In this document: positions 1 through 11,291 of the stretch, in pieces | Layout: every line of letters begins with the position of its first letter | How positions within the stretch are numbered: the first letter of the stretch is position 1 | Assembly (NCBI RefSeq): GCF_000203815.1 | Contig: NW_004457729.1 | Span: 3,782,674 to 3,846,673 of the forward strand | Length of the DNA: 64,000 nucleotides | From: Cavenderia fasciculata | Lineage: Eukaryota > Evosea > Eumycetozoa > Acytosteliales > Cavenderiaceae | Reading direction: 5' to 3' | The notes under the pieces: model-generated | The model's input: only the letters and a program-made list of their open reading frames with translations | Databases searched by the model: none | Told to the model about the DNA's origin: nothing | Made by a program: the position numbers and the translations under genes

Positions 1-1809
1 TGTTTCCAATGGGTCTGTCATTTTATTATTATTATTTATGATATATATTGTTATTAGATGTGTTTTGAGTGTATATATGGTTAGATTATATAGAGATATA
101 TATGTATTTACAAAAAAATTGAATTTATATAGATATTTATATTTTGTATATATGGATAAAAACAAGTCTATAAAATTAATTATGACTATGATTTGTTATT
201 TGTTTGTTTGTGTTTGTGTGTTTGTTTGTCAAATCTATTCTTCTTCCCTCTCTGGTGGTTGGTGAAGATGGTAAAAGGAATAGGGTACGAGACAGAACTC
301 TCGTTTGGACTGCGCGCGAATAAATATTGACGAGCGCGAATAATCAACGAGACGAGTGAGACGAGTGATCGAGATTGATAAAGTATAACTTTACTTTTTT
401 GTGAGAACAGTGAACAATGAAGAAATAAAGAGAAGAGATAAATGAAATAAATCTAGATGACGTACGATATGAAAGACGAAAGTGAATGAATGGTTGTTGT
501 GCGCGGATAATAAGATAAATAGAATAAAAAGGGGAAGGAATGAGGAAGATTCTGATGACGAATGTCTTTGGTCTATTTGATTGATTGGTTGGGGGAGGGT
601 GAGGGCGGAGTGCCTCTGCGCTGGCTGTTGGTTGGTAGGTTTAGTTTTTAATTTACAGATTGGTTGGTTGGTCGAAGAGGTGCGTCAGATGTTGATTGGA
701 GAAGGGAGGATCTGGGATTTACAATTTTTTAGTTTCGTTGCAATGCTGGTTGTACAAAGAGAAGATAGATAATGTTTTGTTTGTTTTGTTTGTTCATTAA
801 GAAAGTTGTGTTGTAATAGGTAGGTTTTAAATTAAAGGGGGGGCGAAAACAAGAACAACACGATCATGATGAATGCAAAGAAAGAAGAAGAAAGAGGAAG
901 AAGGAAAAAGGTGTTTGCAGATAAGAAAGCTGTGCTGGCAGAGAGCCTTTCATCTCTCCAACCCGAGAGTCGAGTTGAATGCAATCTAATCAACTAAACT
1001 AAACTCTAAACAACCAACCAAAATTACAAGCACGTAGCTTTGGTTTGCAGAAGAGGGTAGAACAACAATTGAAAGCAGCTGTTGTGGGTGATCACCCCCA
1101 ATTGAAGAGAGAATGATTCTCCAATCGGTAATCCCTAATTATAAAATTTATCCGTTCGCGCAAATCAAACCTTGAGTCAAAACCAAAACAAACTCCTGGC
1201 ATTGCCTTTCGCTCAAAGAGAAGTCCACCAACCATCCTTGTACCCGGGTTTTGGGTCGTCGGTTTTCAAAGAGCAGAGCCCCTACTTGATGATCGGGCAA
1301 CGATTGTCTCGTCTAAGGGCAACCAAACAAGATTATCACGTCATGTTGACTCTTTATCAGATTCAGATCGTTCAACATCATTGTCCTGATTTATCATTTA
1401 TCTATTAAAAGATACACATAAACAAATACGAATTGATGATGATGATGAATGATACAAGTTAGTTTAGTTTCCTCTTAGATGTTATGTTATAATTATAATC
1501 TTTACAACTTACCTTACCTACCACACATGTGTAACCTGGGATTAAAGAGATATTAAATTTATACAAGGTTGAGTAAGTATTTTCATAAACTTGTCAACGA
1601 ATCATTTGTTTATGTGAATAGTAGTAATAGTATTGATGATATAATGATGATGATGAGTAGGATGAAGATACTAAAGAAGATAATATACTTTTGAAAAAAA
1701 TGAAAAGTATAAAATGTAGAGCTATGAGCTTGTGGTAGTCCGGTCATCATCAAAGTCATTCATTCATAAATTTGTGAATCTGTGAGTATCGATATATAGA
1801 TACATAGGA
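1..1809. other. Intergenic region, no gene recognised
   Basis: I see no gene here. Positions 1-260 are AT-rich. Positions 280-900 are strongly purine-rich on the plus strand. Positions 1020-1400 are more complex and less AT-rich, with a perfect 12-nt palindrome (GGGTGATCACCC) at 1086-1097. A 78-codon open frame at 1172-1408 begins at TTG, resembles nothing I know, and is probably chance. The last few hundred bases are AT-rich and probably hold the promoter of the monooxygenase gene that starts at 1810. Confidence 0.6.
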
Positions 1810-3735
1810 ATGAAGGAAGAACATGTAAAGGTGTTGGTTGTAGGATCGGGTATTGTCGGCTTGACAACTTCATTATTACTTCATCAACAACAACAACAAG
1901 AAAAAGAAAAAGATAGTGATGATATCGAGTCATCATCAACATCTTCATCATCATTGTCAACATCATCATCGATTACATTTAAAGTAATAGAGAAACATTC
2001 AACATTATGTATGCACCCAAGATCACGTGGATTTAATACTAGGTCAATGGAGATTATTCGATCGTTGGGATTGGAGAGCAAGGTAAAAGAGACGGTTGAC
2101 CAGTCGGTCATACAGAGTACTGGTATCTACTCGGGTCGTACGCTTGTGCAAGCGATTGGAAGAAAGTATAGGTGGTTGAGAAACCCACAGTTACTTGGTG
2201 GATTGGCCGTGTTGGTGTCGATCTTTGGTGCCATCTACTGGGTGCTGCCTGGTGGATGGTTTAGCATATTCATGATTGCATTGGTGTATGTATTGATGCA
2301 AGTGGCTAAAAAGTGGAAACGGTATATCAAAGAGAGTAGTACCTCTTCATTTACTCGTATTACCCAAGATATTATCGAACCTCTATTATACGAGTCTGCA
2401 AAGTCACGTGGCATAGATATAGAATTTAATCAAGAAATGTTAGAGTTGACAAAGATGGATGACAGTGACAGAGATGATAATACAAAGGGTCGGTACAGAG
2501 TATTGGTCAAGGATAGAGTGACGGGTGATGAAAAGGTTATTTGGACTGATTATGTAATTGGATGTGACGGTTCAAAGAGTTTGGTGAGAGAGCAGGTTGG
2601 GATAGGGTTCCACGGAGTCGGAGAGATGACCCAACAACTCAACATTTACTTTCAATCAAAAGCGATGGTTCCGTTGGTGTCGTCGAACCCGCTGTCCATG
2701 TGCTTGGTCGAGAATGACAAGCTGCGTGGGCTATTTGCGTCGGTGAATAGTCGCGATCTTTGGGTGTTGCACGTGTCAATGGGTCGCAACGAGACAGCAA
2801 AGGATTATCCAAAGGAGCGGTGTGTAGAGTTGGTGCGGGCAGCCGTTGGTATCGACACGCTTGTCGTCGACGAGATTAAAGGCGCCATGCCGTGGTGGTC
2901 GACGGTCCGCCTGGCAACAAGATACGGCACACCTGATCGACACGTGTTTTTGGCAGGTGACGCTGCCCATGTCTTTCCTCCATGGGGAGGGTTTGGAGCC
3001 AACGCCGGTATCGCCGACGCACACAACCTTGTCTGGAAGTTGGTGCATGTCATCAATGGATGGAGCGGCGAGGAACTACTAGACACTTATGAGACGGAGC
3101 GACGACCAATTGCACAACGTGCAGCGTCCATCTCTGCCGCCATGAATGACGAGCGTGGATTAATGCGACTCAACACCATCTCAATCATCCCATCCTTCCT
3201 CCAACTCATTCCCTACATGACAGTTGGATACGGATACAATTCAAGTATTATCATTGGAGATGATGACGGGTCATCATTACCTACCCCCAAATCATATGAT
3301 CTATGTGGTCGACCTGGTACTCGTATCCCACACAAATGGATCGATGAAATAGATGAAGAAAAAGTAAAAGAATATGAAGAGGATGGAGAAGAGTTAATTG
3401 AACCAAAATCAACATTGGATTGGGTCGACCCATGCACATACACATTAATAACATTTGGAGAGGATAAAAAGGGGAATAGTTGGGACCAAGTTTTCAAAAA
3501 AGCATTAAAAGAAGAAAATCCTTCCCATTTTAAACGACCAATCAATCATATCAACTACACCAAAGAGACACAATACTTGTTAATTGGTTTAGATTGGAAA
3601 AAAGATTTTGGTTTGGATTATGGCAATGCATTACTTGTCAGACCTGATGGTTTCATTGCATGGAGATCATCTTCAAAAGATCCAATCACCACTGAATTTG
3701 CATCATCCTTGTTATCCATTTTACATTATAAATAA
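1810..3735 (+). CDS. FAD-dependent aromatic-type monooxygenase with membrane hairpin
   Basis: Single-exon gene of 641 residues. It belongs to the FAD_binding_3 family (PheA/TfdB/UbiH-like hydroxylases), which use FAD and NAD(P)H to hydroxylate aromatic or polyketide-like substrates. Visible motifs are the N-terminal dinucleotide fold GSGIVGL (about residues 12-18), the DG motif in VIGCDGSKSLVRE, and the late GD motif FLAGDAAHVFPPWGG that binds the FAD ribityl chain. Two things are odd. A Q/S/D-rich low-complexity segment (about 25-54) sits between the first strand and helix and the EKH segment. A very hydrophobic stretch (about 128-166, broken by LPGGW) looks like a membrane hairpin that soluble members lack. 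It opens at ATG 1810, preceded by AT-rich DNA. The substrate is unknown. The core is GC-rich and both ends AT-rich, as in other genes here. Confidence 0.9.
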   Translation: MKEEHVKVLVVGSGIVGLTTSLLLHQQQQQEKEKDSDDIESSSTSSSSLSTSSSITFKVIEKHSTLCMHPRSRGFNTRSMEIIRSLGLESKVKETVDQSVIQSTGIYSGRTLVQAIGRKYRWLRNPQLLGGLAVLVSIFGAIYWVLPGGWFSIFMIALVYVLMQVAKKWKRYIKESSTSSFTRITQDIIEPLLYESAKSRGIDIEFNQEMLELTKMDDSDRDDNTKGRYRVLVKDRVTGDEKVIWTDYVIGCDGSKSLVREQVGIGFHGVGEMTQQLNIYFQSKAMVPLVSSNPLSMCLVENDKLRGLFASVNSRDLWVLHVSMGRNETAKDYPKERCVELVRAAVGIDTLVVDEIKGAMPWWSTVRLATRYGTPDRHVFLAGDAAHVFPPWGGFGANAGIADAHNLVWKLVHVINGWSGEELLDTYETERRPIAQRAASISAAMNDERGLMRLNTISIIPSFLQLIPYMTVGYGYNSSIIIGDDDGSSLPTPKSYDLCGRPGTRIPHKWIDEIDEEKVKEYEEDGEELIEPKSTLDWVDPCTYTLITFGEDKKGNSWDQVFKKALKEENPSHFKRPINHINYTKETQYLLIGLDWKKDFGLDYGNALLVRPDGFIAWRSSSKDPITTEFASSLLSILHYK

Positions 3736-4273
3736 ATAGAGAGAGAGAGAGTAGTGCAGTGTTATTATTATCTTATCTTTTACTTGACTTTTATAAGATC
3801 ATATGATCGATCTATAGATAGGTTCTAAGGCCTTATCCCTTCCTTTAATTAATTAATATGAGTTGACTCAGTCGACTGAGCTGGGATTTCATACCAGTTT
3901 GATCGGAGTCGCATCGCGGGATAAAAGTATCTCCTTTTCAAAAAAAAAGTTACAAAAAATTAATTTTTTTGGCTTGCGCGCAAAGAAAAGGTATGAGAGT
4001 CGTAGATACTTCATATGAACTTGAAAGATTATATAAATATATATATAAATTATCAAAACACAGTCTATATATATATATAAATATTATAAATATCAATAGA
4101 GAAACAAAGTATATAGTTGGTTGTGTGGAAAAACCAAAGAGTAGAGTAGAGTAATTCATTGTTGTAATAGTAATAGTAGTTAGAGATAGTTAGACAGATA
4201 TTTAATAGTTAAGTTGGAAGAGAAGAAGAAAGTTGTAATATATATATATAATAATAATAGAGATAGAGGAGAG
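3736..4273. other. Intergenic region with perfect palindrome
   Basis: This gap lies between two plus-strand genes. It begins with a short AG run after the stop codon. A perfect 14-nt palindrome (CTCAGTCGACTGAG) lies at 3867-3880, followed by a less AT-rich block to about 3935 and then AT-rich leader DNA. I see no coding region or RNA gene. Confidence 0.6.
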
Positions 4274-6969
4274 ATGTTTAAAAGAAAATCAATGAGACTA
4301 TCACCTCAAGGGAATTACATATCATTGCCTAGAGGTGGATATGTCGTCAAGTCGGATAGACTGGGGAACATACAGTTTGGAGTGCCACCCGAGACAATCA
4401 AAGATTCGATGGAACTCAAGATTGACGTACCTACCATATACGTGTTTCCAGAGGATCTGTGGGATCGTCGAACAGGTATCAATGCCGCCGAGGCAGAGTT
4501 CCCAGCCTACTTTAACTTTTTCATACTCAAGAGAAAGGTGGCATTTGTGTGCACCAAAGAACAAGAACGTCGTATCAGAGTTGTCTTTCAAGAGACTCTT
4601 TTAGGACCATCAGAATTTAATCAAGGTTTAACTCCACCTATTTCACTAGATAATTCAAATAATACATCAACTTCAACGACAAATAATAGTAATAATAGTA
4701 GTCATAGTGGACATAATAGAACTCATTCAAGAACAGGATCAACAACAACACATAGTGGAGGATCACCATTACGTGGATGTACGGCAGCACATTTATCGAC
4801 CAATGAATTGGTTAGTAAGAATCCATCAGACTTTCTTCAAGAGTTTGCACCTAGCTATCCCATCGAAGAAATACCCAATCTAGAACTAGAATGTAAATAT
4901 TTAAGAACTTTCAACAGTGTAGACGAACTGTTTGACTTTGTATTATTCGATGACAATGGTGTAGCACATCTACCCAAAGGTGTAGAAATCCACTACCTTG
5001 AACAAGAGTCGGCATTCAAGGTGATCCATCGTGCCACCGCCGAAGAACCACTCGAGGAGGATCAAGTCGTCTCATTCCTCCCATCCAAGATCATGTTTCC
5101 AGACATTGTAAATCGAATCTCTACCGATCTATTTGATCCCCCAACATTTGGTATCACAATCATTGGATCAAGTCATGGTTTTGATCCAAAAAAATCAACT
5201 ACCGGTTTTGTTTTATGGGTAAACAAAAGAGGAAGTATGTAAAAAATAGAATAGAATAGAGAATATATATATATAAGATATTAATTATTTCTTTCTTTTT
5301 TAAGTAATGATTGATCCACCATTAAATAGTAGTAATTTTTTATTAAGTCAAGGTGTACCAACTAGAAGAGTGGATCATATTATATTAACGCATTGTCATG
5401 CTGATCATGACTCTGGTACATTCCAAAAGTTGTTGGAAGAGTATCAGATCACTGTTGTAACAACACCAACCATTTTGAACTCATTTTTAAGAAAATACAG
5501 CGCATTGTCCAACCTCAGTGCCGATGTATTGCGTCGACTATTTATCTTTCGTCCAGTCATGATTGGTGAACCCATGACCATTGCTGGTGCAGAGTTTAAT
5601 TTCTTTTATACTATTCATACAATCCCTACTATTTCATTTGAAGTATTTTATGGTGGAAAGAGCGTGTAAGTCAAAACAAAAAAGAAAAGAAAACTATATA
5701 TTTAACTTACTTTATATTCTTTTTTTTTCTAGATATTATTCAGGTGATACATGTTTTGATCCAAGTAGAATTAAAGAAATGCATTCAAAAAATATAATGA
5801 ATACGGCAAGAATGAATTTCTTTTTAAAACCTTGGAATCATACGATTGTGTTGCACGAGGCTGGTGTACCACCCATTCACACGCCAGTCACTGTATTGTC
5901 GGCATTGTCCAACGAGACCAAGAACCGACTGTACTTGGTTCACATATCAGAGCATTCGTTGCCCAAAGAGTCGGGACTCAAGATTGCACGTGAGGGTGTG
6001 GCACACACGCTGCGTTTGGATGTGGCCAAGCAGTCGCACAGCGAAGCAGTCGATATTTTAAAGTTGATGGAGTCGGTTGATATATTCAAGTCGATCCCAT
6101 TGTCGCAGGCCTGCGAGATTCTTCGTACGGCCATGCGAAAGCAGTATGCGGCAGGTACAGTCATCATTGCGCAAGATTCAGAACCTGACGCCTTTTTCGT
6201 GGTGGCGTCGGGTGTTGTCAAGGTGTCGGTTGGCGGTATTGAAAAGAACCTGATTGTAGGCGACTACTTTGGTGAAATGTCGTTGATTATGGGTGGATTG
6301 CGGTCGGCGTGCGTCAAGGCCAACACTGACGTCGAAGTACTCGTCTTTAGCAAAGAAGACTTTTTGTCGATCACACGAAACAGTACCGACTCTATCAACT
6401 TTATCACCAAGTTGTGGGAGATGCGAAATGAAAAGTCGTGGGAGACTATCAACCTCAACAGCGTCTTGATGCGTTGCACCAACTCACAAAAAACCTTTTT
6501 ACAGTCGATTCTGCATAGAGAGCAACTCGAACAGGGACAACACCTCTGGAAACAAGGCGATATCGCCACCTTTGGCTGCTTGGTCGCCGAAGGTGCCCTC
6601 GAAATCCTCGGACACGATTCACTCGAACCTTTTGAAAAGGGTTCTTTTTTAGGAGACACTTCTGCAATGTCTTCCATACCTCCTCTTGAACATAAAACTA
6701 CTGTCATTGCAAAAGAAAATGTAAAATGAAAAAAAAAGAAAAAGAAAAAAGAAAGAAAGAATAATATTAATAATAATAATAATCACTAACACAACACCCT
6801 CCTTTATATCAATTGAATTTAGAGTGTAATATATAAAGTATTAGCAAATGATTTATTTAGATTTTTTGAACATAATCCAGGATTGTATTTGGCATTTTTA
6901 GATACCATGTTTATCGATGCCATCCGAGATGAACAAGTTTATGAATCTATAAATAATTTTACTTATTAA
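4274..6969 (+). CDS. pdeD-like: Cyclic-nucleotide phosphodiesterase, metallo-beta-lactamase plus cNMP-binding domains (PdeD/GbpA-PdeE/GbpB type)
   Basis: Deduced exons 4274-5234, 5305-5665, 5733-6720 and 6823-6969 give 818 residues. An in-frame TTG at 4214 extends the frame into low-complexity leader, so ATG 4274 is preferred. The N-terminal half ends in a metallo-beta-lactamase phosphodiesterase domain with the metal motif H350-x-H-x-D354-H355 (THCHADHDSG) and a later SGDT (D446). Two cyclic-nucleotide-binding folds follow. The first has an intact phosphate cassette, GEMSLIMGGLRSA (E622, R631). The second is degenerate at the same place (LGDTSAMSS, no Arg). This order is the one known for the Dictyostelium cGMP-stimulated PdeD/GbpA and cAMP-stimulated PdeE/GbpB, which turn over second messengers in chemotaxis. 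Ser after the cassette Arg leans towards cGMP, which is inference. A Ser/Asn/Thr-rich insert lies around residues 120-165. It is cytosolic, with no signal peptide. Confidence 0.85.
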
Positions 6970-7253
6970 ATCAAATTATCCATAATTATTATTTAATTTA
7001 TTATTATTACTCCCGCCCGAAAACAAAACAAACAAAACAAACAAAAGATAAACAAACCAACAAACCAACAAACAAACGAATAACACCAACAGATGACCCA
7101 CCCCCTTACAAAATAAACCAAACCCCCAACGTCCTCTATAAATAATAGATATTTTTTAAATTTCTTTTTTTTTTTACAAGAATTTGCAGACTGAACCTTT
7201 TAAAGTTTATTTATCATTTTTCGTATGTGTCTATAGATAATAATAAATAAGAA

Positions 7254-10160
7254 ATGAAAAGAGATAGAGATGAAGATAATGAAGGAGAAGAAGAAGGAGA
7301 AAAAGAGGAAGAGATAAGAGATGATTATACAAAAAAAGAATTGGAGCAATTGTATAAACCACAGGTATTGGAGATATGTTTAAAGTTGGGTTTGAACATG
7401 ACGAATAAGGAGACTAAAAAGTTTATGATTAAAAAGATATTGGCACGTCCTAAACAAATCAAAGAGTATCAAGAGTACAAGGACCACAATCCAATCAACG
7501 ACTATCATCGTGGTGCATTGGAATATGCGTTGCCATGGTTCATCATTCAACGTATTTTGACTGAATCATTCCACATGACCGATGTATGCACTTGTTTGAT
7601 AAAGAGTGATCTTAGAACAAAACAAAAAGAGATATTTGTATATCATCAAGGTGGCAGTGACAGAAACTCTGACAAGAATCTGTTAAAGGTGTTTTATGGA
7701 ACCATGGCATTGTACCCAGACATTCAAAAACACTCACTCAAGCGAGAAGAGATGTGTCCATGCCATCAATTTGGGTATGACTCTGGACACGTACAGCCAT
7801 TTGTACTAGCCAGCGACCCATTCCTCAAACACCACCGCGAAGGGTATAGTTGGAGACGGTCATTGGCACTGCTCTCTAAACGTATATTTACCTTTATCTC
7901 TACGACTCTATTTACCGATATTGTCATTGAACCAAATGGAGACAGTTGGAAACACTTTAAAAACGAACACAATTTGGTTAAAAAGCCTAGATCGGTCACG
8001 TTTGCTCCAACAACTTCAGGCTCCTTCCCAAAAGACAATCATTTTGTCAATGACTTGTTTGAGAATGTCGAAAGAGTCTATATCAAGGGCAACTTTGTCG
8101 TTGAAAAGGTCGATCCTCTTCGTACACTCAATTCATGTGCACCCAAGCTTAACAAGATCGTTTCGTTTTGTCAACCCACCAAAACAGTCTTTAAAACGTT
8201 GCTTACGGTATTTAAAAACCTCACTCACATCAATCTTGCTATGGCTCGTCTCGATGCCTTTGATATCGACAAGATCCCCTCACTGCTACCTCGTGACACT
8301 CCCATTCGCAAGATATTCCTGTCATCTTATTTTAATTGGAATCTGTTGCACGAGGACATTAAAAGCAAGCTCGTTGGTATTTCGGTTTTCCAGAATTCTC
8401 GTAGACGCTACAATAATAATCTTCCAGTCGTCGAATTCAAGTCTGCTGACTTTCCAAGTTTACGACAAATCTATTCGAGTGCACCCAACCTCACACCCAC
8501 CATTCCCGAAACCATCACCAAGGTCACACTGTTTGATTGCACATCGATCGAATACTTTGTAAAGTATTTGAATCTTTCAACCATTCGATTCAACGTTGCC
8601 GATGGTCTAGAAACAATCACCAATCTCAACTTTGCATCAACTTCCTTTACTCGAGTCATTATCTATTCACAAGTTGATATTACTGACAAGGATATTCAAA
8701 AAATGAACAGTAAAGGGTTTACCTATATCGGTTCAACCTTTTCTCCCATTTCAAGAGGTAAAAAGATTCTATTTATTAAATCTTCAAAGTCACCATCAAC
8801 ATCAACATTAAATAATAATGATAATAGAATGGATATTGTTGAAAATAATAATGATAGTAATAATAATAATAATAAGACAATACAACTACCAAATAATATT
8901 ATTTATAAAATAATTGAAATGGTTTGGGAAAAGAGACAATATTGTACATGTGATTATGACGAAGAATTGATTCAAAGATGGTTGAATGAAGGATTTGATG
9001 TATTCCAAGACCAAGACGCAGTGGACCGATACTTTGCACAGAAAAAGACATGTGCCGTCCACTTTGATTACAACAAGCCACATTTACCACTCATCAACAC
9101 GGTGCCAATTTCTAATCGTGCCAAGCTCCAATTGGGACTCATTAGCAAGGGTGTACACCAACACATCAAAAACAACATACCATGCAAAATATTTTTAGAC
9201 AAGTTGCTCGTCGCCAACTTGACGAGTACGACACATCTTGCAGTGCGACCCATTCATGCTATTCGTATATCACAAGATGTCCCACTCGGCCTTGTCTCTT
9301 GTCTCGCCAACGTCACCAAAGCCAAGTTGACACAGAGTTTCAACACATTGAATATATTGCAGCACATGCCTCATTTGCAATCGCTCTCGTTTTCCTTGTA
9401 CTATTATTACGGTGCACACAATACACCACAGTCGCCCAGCGTCACCCAATTGGTGACTCTCAAATCTCTCACCAAACTCGATATCTCCAACCCATACTAT
9501 AATCGTAATACCCATATAACTGGTATTCTCGAAGCCACCAACGAACTCCCATCACTCACCAAGCTCTTTTTGACACAGCGAGATATTGACAAGTACACCA
9601 GTGTGCCTGAAGCGGTCAAACAGCGCCTCACCGCCATCTCGTATGACATACCACACCTCCTCTCTTTGGATATGTTCCCAAAACTCGAGTACTTGCGTAT
9701 TATTCATGCGACCAACTCGGTCAAAGCGCACAACATCAAACTGCCAACCACTGTCACCAAGGTAACCACATCGAATATGATGTTTGATTTCATTGCCAAT
9801 CATCCAAACATCAACACATTGAAACTTAAAACACAATACTATGACACTACTATCCTCAACAAAGCATTGTTGAAGGCATCACGAAACAAAATGTCACATC
9901 TTCAAAATTTATATATTTGTAATAATTATTATTCAAATGCTTTCCAACCAAATATGACACAAAAATATGCTTTCAAAGTCGTTCATTCTATTGGTCAATT
10001 TGAAACTGGTCAAAAACTTTATCTAAAAAGAAAAGATCAAAATGATAATGAAGAGGAAGAAGAAGAGGAAGAGGAAGAAGAAGAAGAGGAAATTGTAGAA
10101 CAACAACAAGATCATGAACATCATCATCATGAACAAGATCATGAACATAAAGAAGAATAA
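7254..10160 (+). CDS. Double F-box/LRR-like protein with SAP-like N-terminus and acidic-His tail
   Basis: Single-exon gene of 968 residues from ATG 7254. It starts with an acidic, Lys-rich segment and then a SAP-like helix pair (about residues 25-68; leucines and GL spaced as in SAP motifs). Two similar modules follow. Each has an F-box-like opening (ALPWFIIQRILTE near 98, LPNNIIYKIIEMV near 541), then a SK-centred helix (ALLSKRIFTFI and GLISKGVHQHI), then irregular leucine-rich repeats. An N-rich spacer separates the modules. The tail is a long run of Glu followed by Gln/His/Glu. If the F-box reading is right, it would recruit substrates to an SCF ubiquitin ligase, but this rests on pattern only. 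It resembles large dictyostelid-specific F-box/LRR families. No membrane segment is visible. Confidence 0.8.
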   Translation: MKRDRDEDNEGEEEGEKEEEIRDDYTKKELEQLYKPQVLEICLKLGLNMTNKETKKFMIKKILARPKQIKEYQEYKDHNPINDYHRGALEYALPWFIIQRILTESFHMTDVCTCLIKSDLRTKQKEIFVYHQGGSDRNSDKNLLKVFYGTMALYPDIQKHSLKREEMCPCHQFGYDSGHVQPFVLASDPFLKHHREGYSWRRSLALLSKRIFTFISTTLFTDIVIEPNGDSWKHFKNEHNLVKKPRSVTFAPTTSGSFPKDNHFVNDLFENVERVYIKGNFVVEKVDPLRTLNSCAPKLNKIVSFCQPTKTVFKTLLTVFKNLTHINLAMARLDAFDIDKIPSLLPRDTPIRKIFLSSYFNWNLLHEDIKSKLVGISVFQNSRRRYNNNLPVVEFKSADFPSLRQIYSSAPNLTPTIPETITKVTLFDCTSIEYFVKYLNLSTIRFNVADGLETITNLNFASTSFTRVIIYSQVDITDKDIQKMNSKGFTYIGSTFSPISRGKKILFIKSSKSPSTSTLNNNDNRMDIVENNNDSNNNNNKTIQLPNNIIYKIIEMVWEKRQYCTCDYDEELIQRWLNEGFDVFQDQDAVDRYFAQKKTCAVHFDYNKPHLPLINTVPISNRAKLQLGLISKGVHQHIKNNIPCKIFLDKLLVANLTSTTHLAVRPIHAIRISQDVPLGLVSCLANVTKAKLTQSFNTLNILQHMPHLQSLSFSLYYYYGAHNTPQSPSVTQLVTLKSLTKLDISNPYYNRNTHITGILEATNELPSLTKLFLTQRDIDKYTSVPEAVKQRLTAISYDIPHLLSLDMFPKLEYLRIIHATNSVKAHNIKLPTTVTKVTTSNMMFDFIANHPNINTLKLKTQYYDTTILNKALLKASRNKMSHLQNLYICNNYYSNAFQPNMTQKYAFKVVHSIGQFETGQKLYLKRKDQNDNEEEEEEEEEEEEEEIVEQQQDHEHHHHEQDHEHKEE

Positions 10161-11291
10161 GAGATCTCTAAATAAGATTATGACTATATAAAGAATAATA
10201 AATAAATAAATTAATATTTTTAAAATAGAATAAGTAAAGAAAGAGAGAAAGAGAGAACCCCCACAACCTCAATCCTTCCAAATCAAAGAAAATAAATAAT
10301 GTTTAAAATATGAAGTTATCCTTCCTTAGAAACCAACGGTTCATAATATTAATTAATTTATCACACAATTCCTTTTGGGGAATATATTCACAACAACAAC
10401 AACAAACAAAAAGGGTGTTGGTCCAGCCGTCGACGTCGTAACATAGACAGCAGATAGATAGTGTAGCGAGTGCCCCTTTGTAATATATTTTTAGACATTG
10501 TCCATCGGTAAACAGCTCAATTGTTGAATGGTTTTTGGATGAATGAATTTCATCACACTCTTTTCAAGGGTTTTTTTTTTCTTAACTCATCTTCCTGGCG
10601 CGGGATGTAATAATAATTTTTAAATTTTTGTTTGTGTGTGTTTGTGTTTGTTTGTGTCTCTCTTTGTGTGTGTGTGTGTTTTATCCATCCTTTGTTTGTA
10701 GATAAATTTTCATTGTTCATTTTTTGTTTGTTTTGTTTGTTTATTATTACCCGCCATCAAATAATAATAATTTAATTTATCACTCTCCACTATCTCTCTC
10801 TCTCTCTCTCTCTTTTTGTTTTTTATTGCTGTTGCGTTTTATCCATTTCATTATTCCCCCACACACTATCATCCTCCTACTCTCCTCAATAATATTCCAC
10901 CCCCTTTGCTCCTCGATATCCAATCCAATCCAATCCAATTATTTCTATATTTAAATAATATTAATAATAATTTATATAAATTACATTGCTGTTACAATCT
11001 CTCCTTCCCTCCCTTCCTCACTCACTCTCTTATTCTTATTAATTTAAATCTTAAATTAATCAACTACCATCTACAGTCAGACAATCAATCAATCAATCAT
11101 TCAATAACAGATAGTCTATTACATTTATTATTACTACATACTACTCTTACTATTAATATTTCTATTGTCATCATCAATCTTGAAACATTCCAACCAATCA
11201 CTATCACTTTTTTTTGTTTCAAAATCAAATATTAGTTTTTCGATACATAAACTATTGTATATATATATTTATTTATAAAAGTAATCATATC
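10161..11291. other. Intergenic and probable ras leader
   Basis: There is no coding region. The stretch holds a GC-richer patch at about 10420-10480, GT-rich DNA at 10630-10680, a CT dinucleotide run at about 10793-10813, and pyrimidine- and TA-rich DNA up to the ras ATG. Open frames at 10724-11235 are low-complexity pyrimidine translations and are not believed. Confidence 0.55.

Noticed and set aside
1172-1408. 78-codon open frame
   Set aside because: It starts at TTG, shows no family resemblance, and its composition does not differ from the surrounding non-coding DNA.
10724-11235. Open frames rich in Leu, Ser, Pro and Ile
   Set aside because: They are translations of pyrimidine-rich leader DNA of the ras gene.
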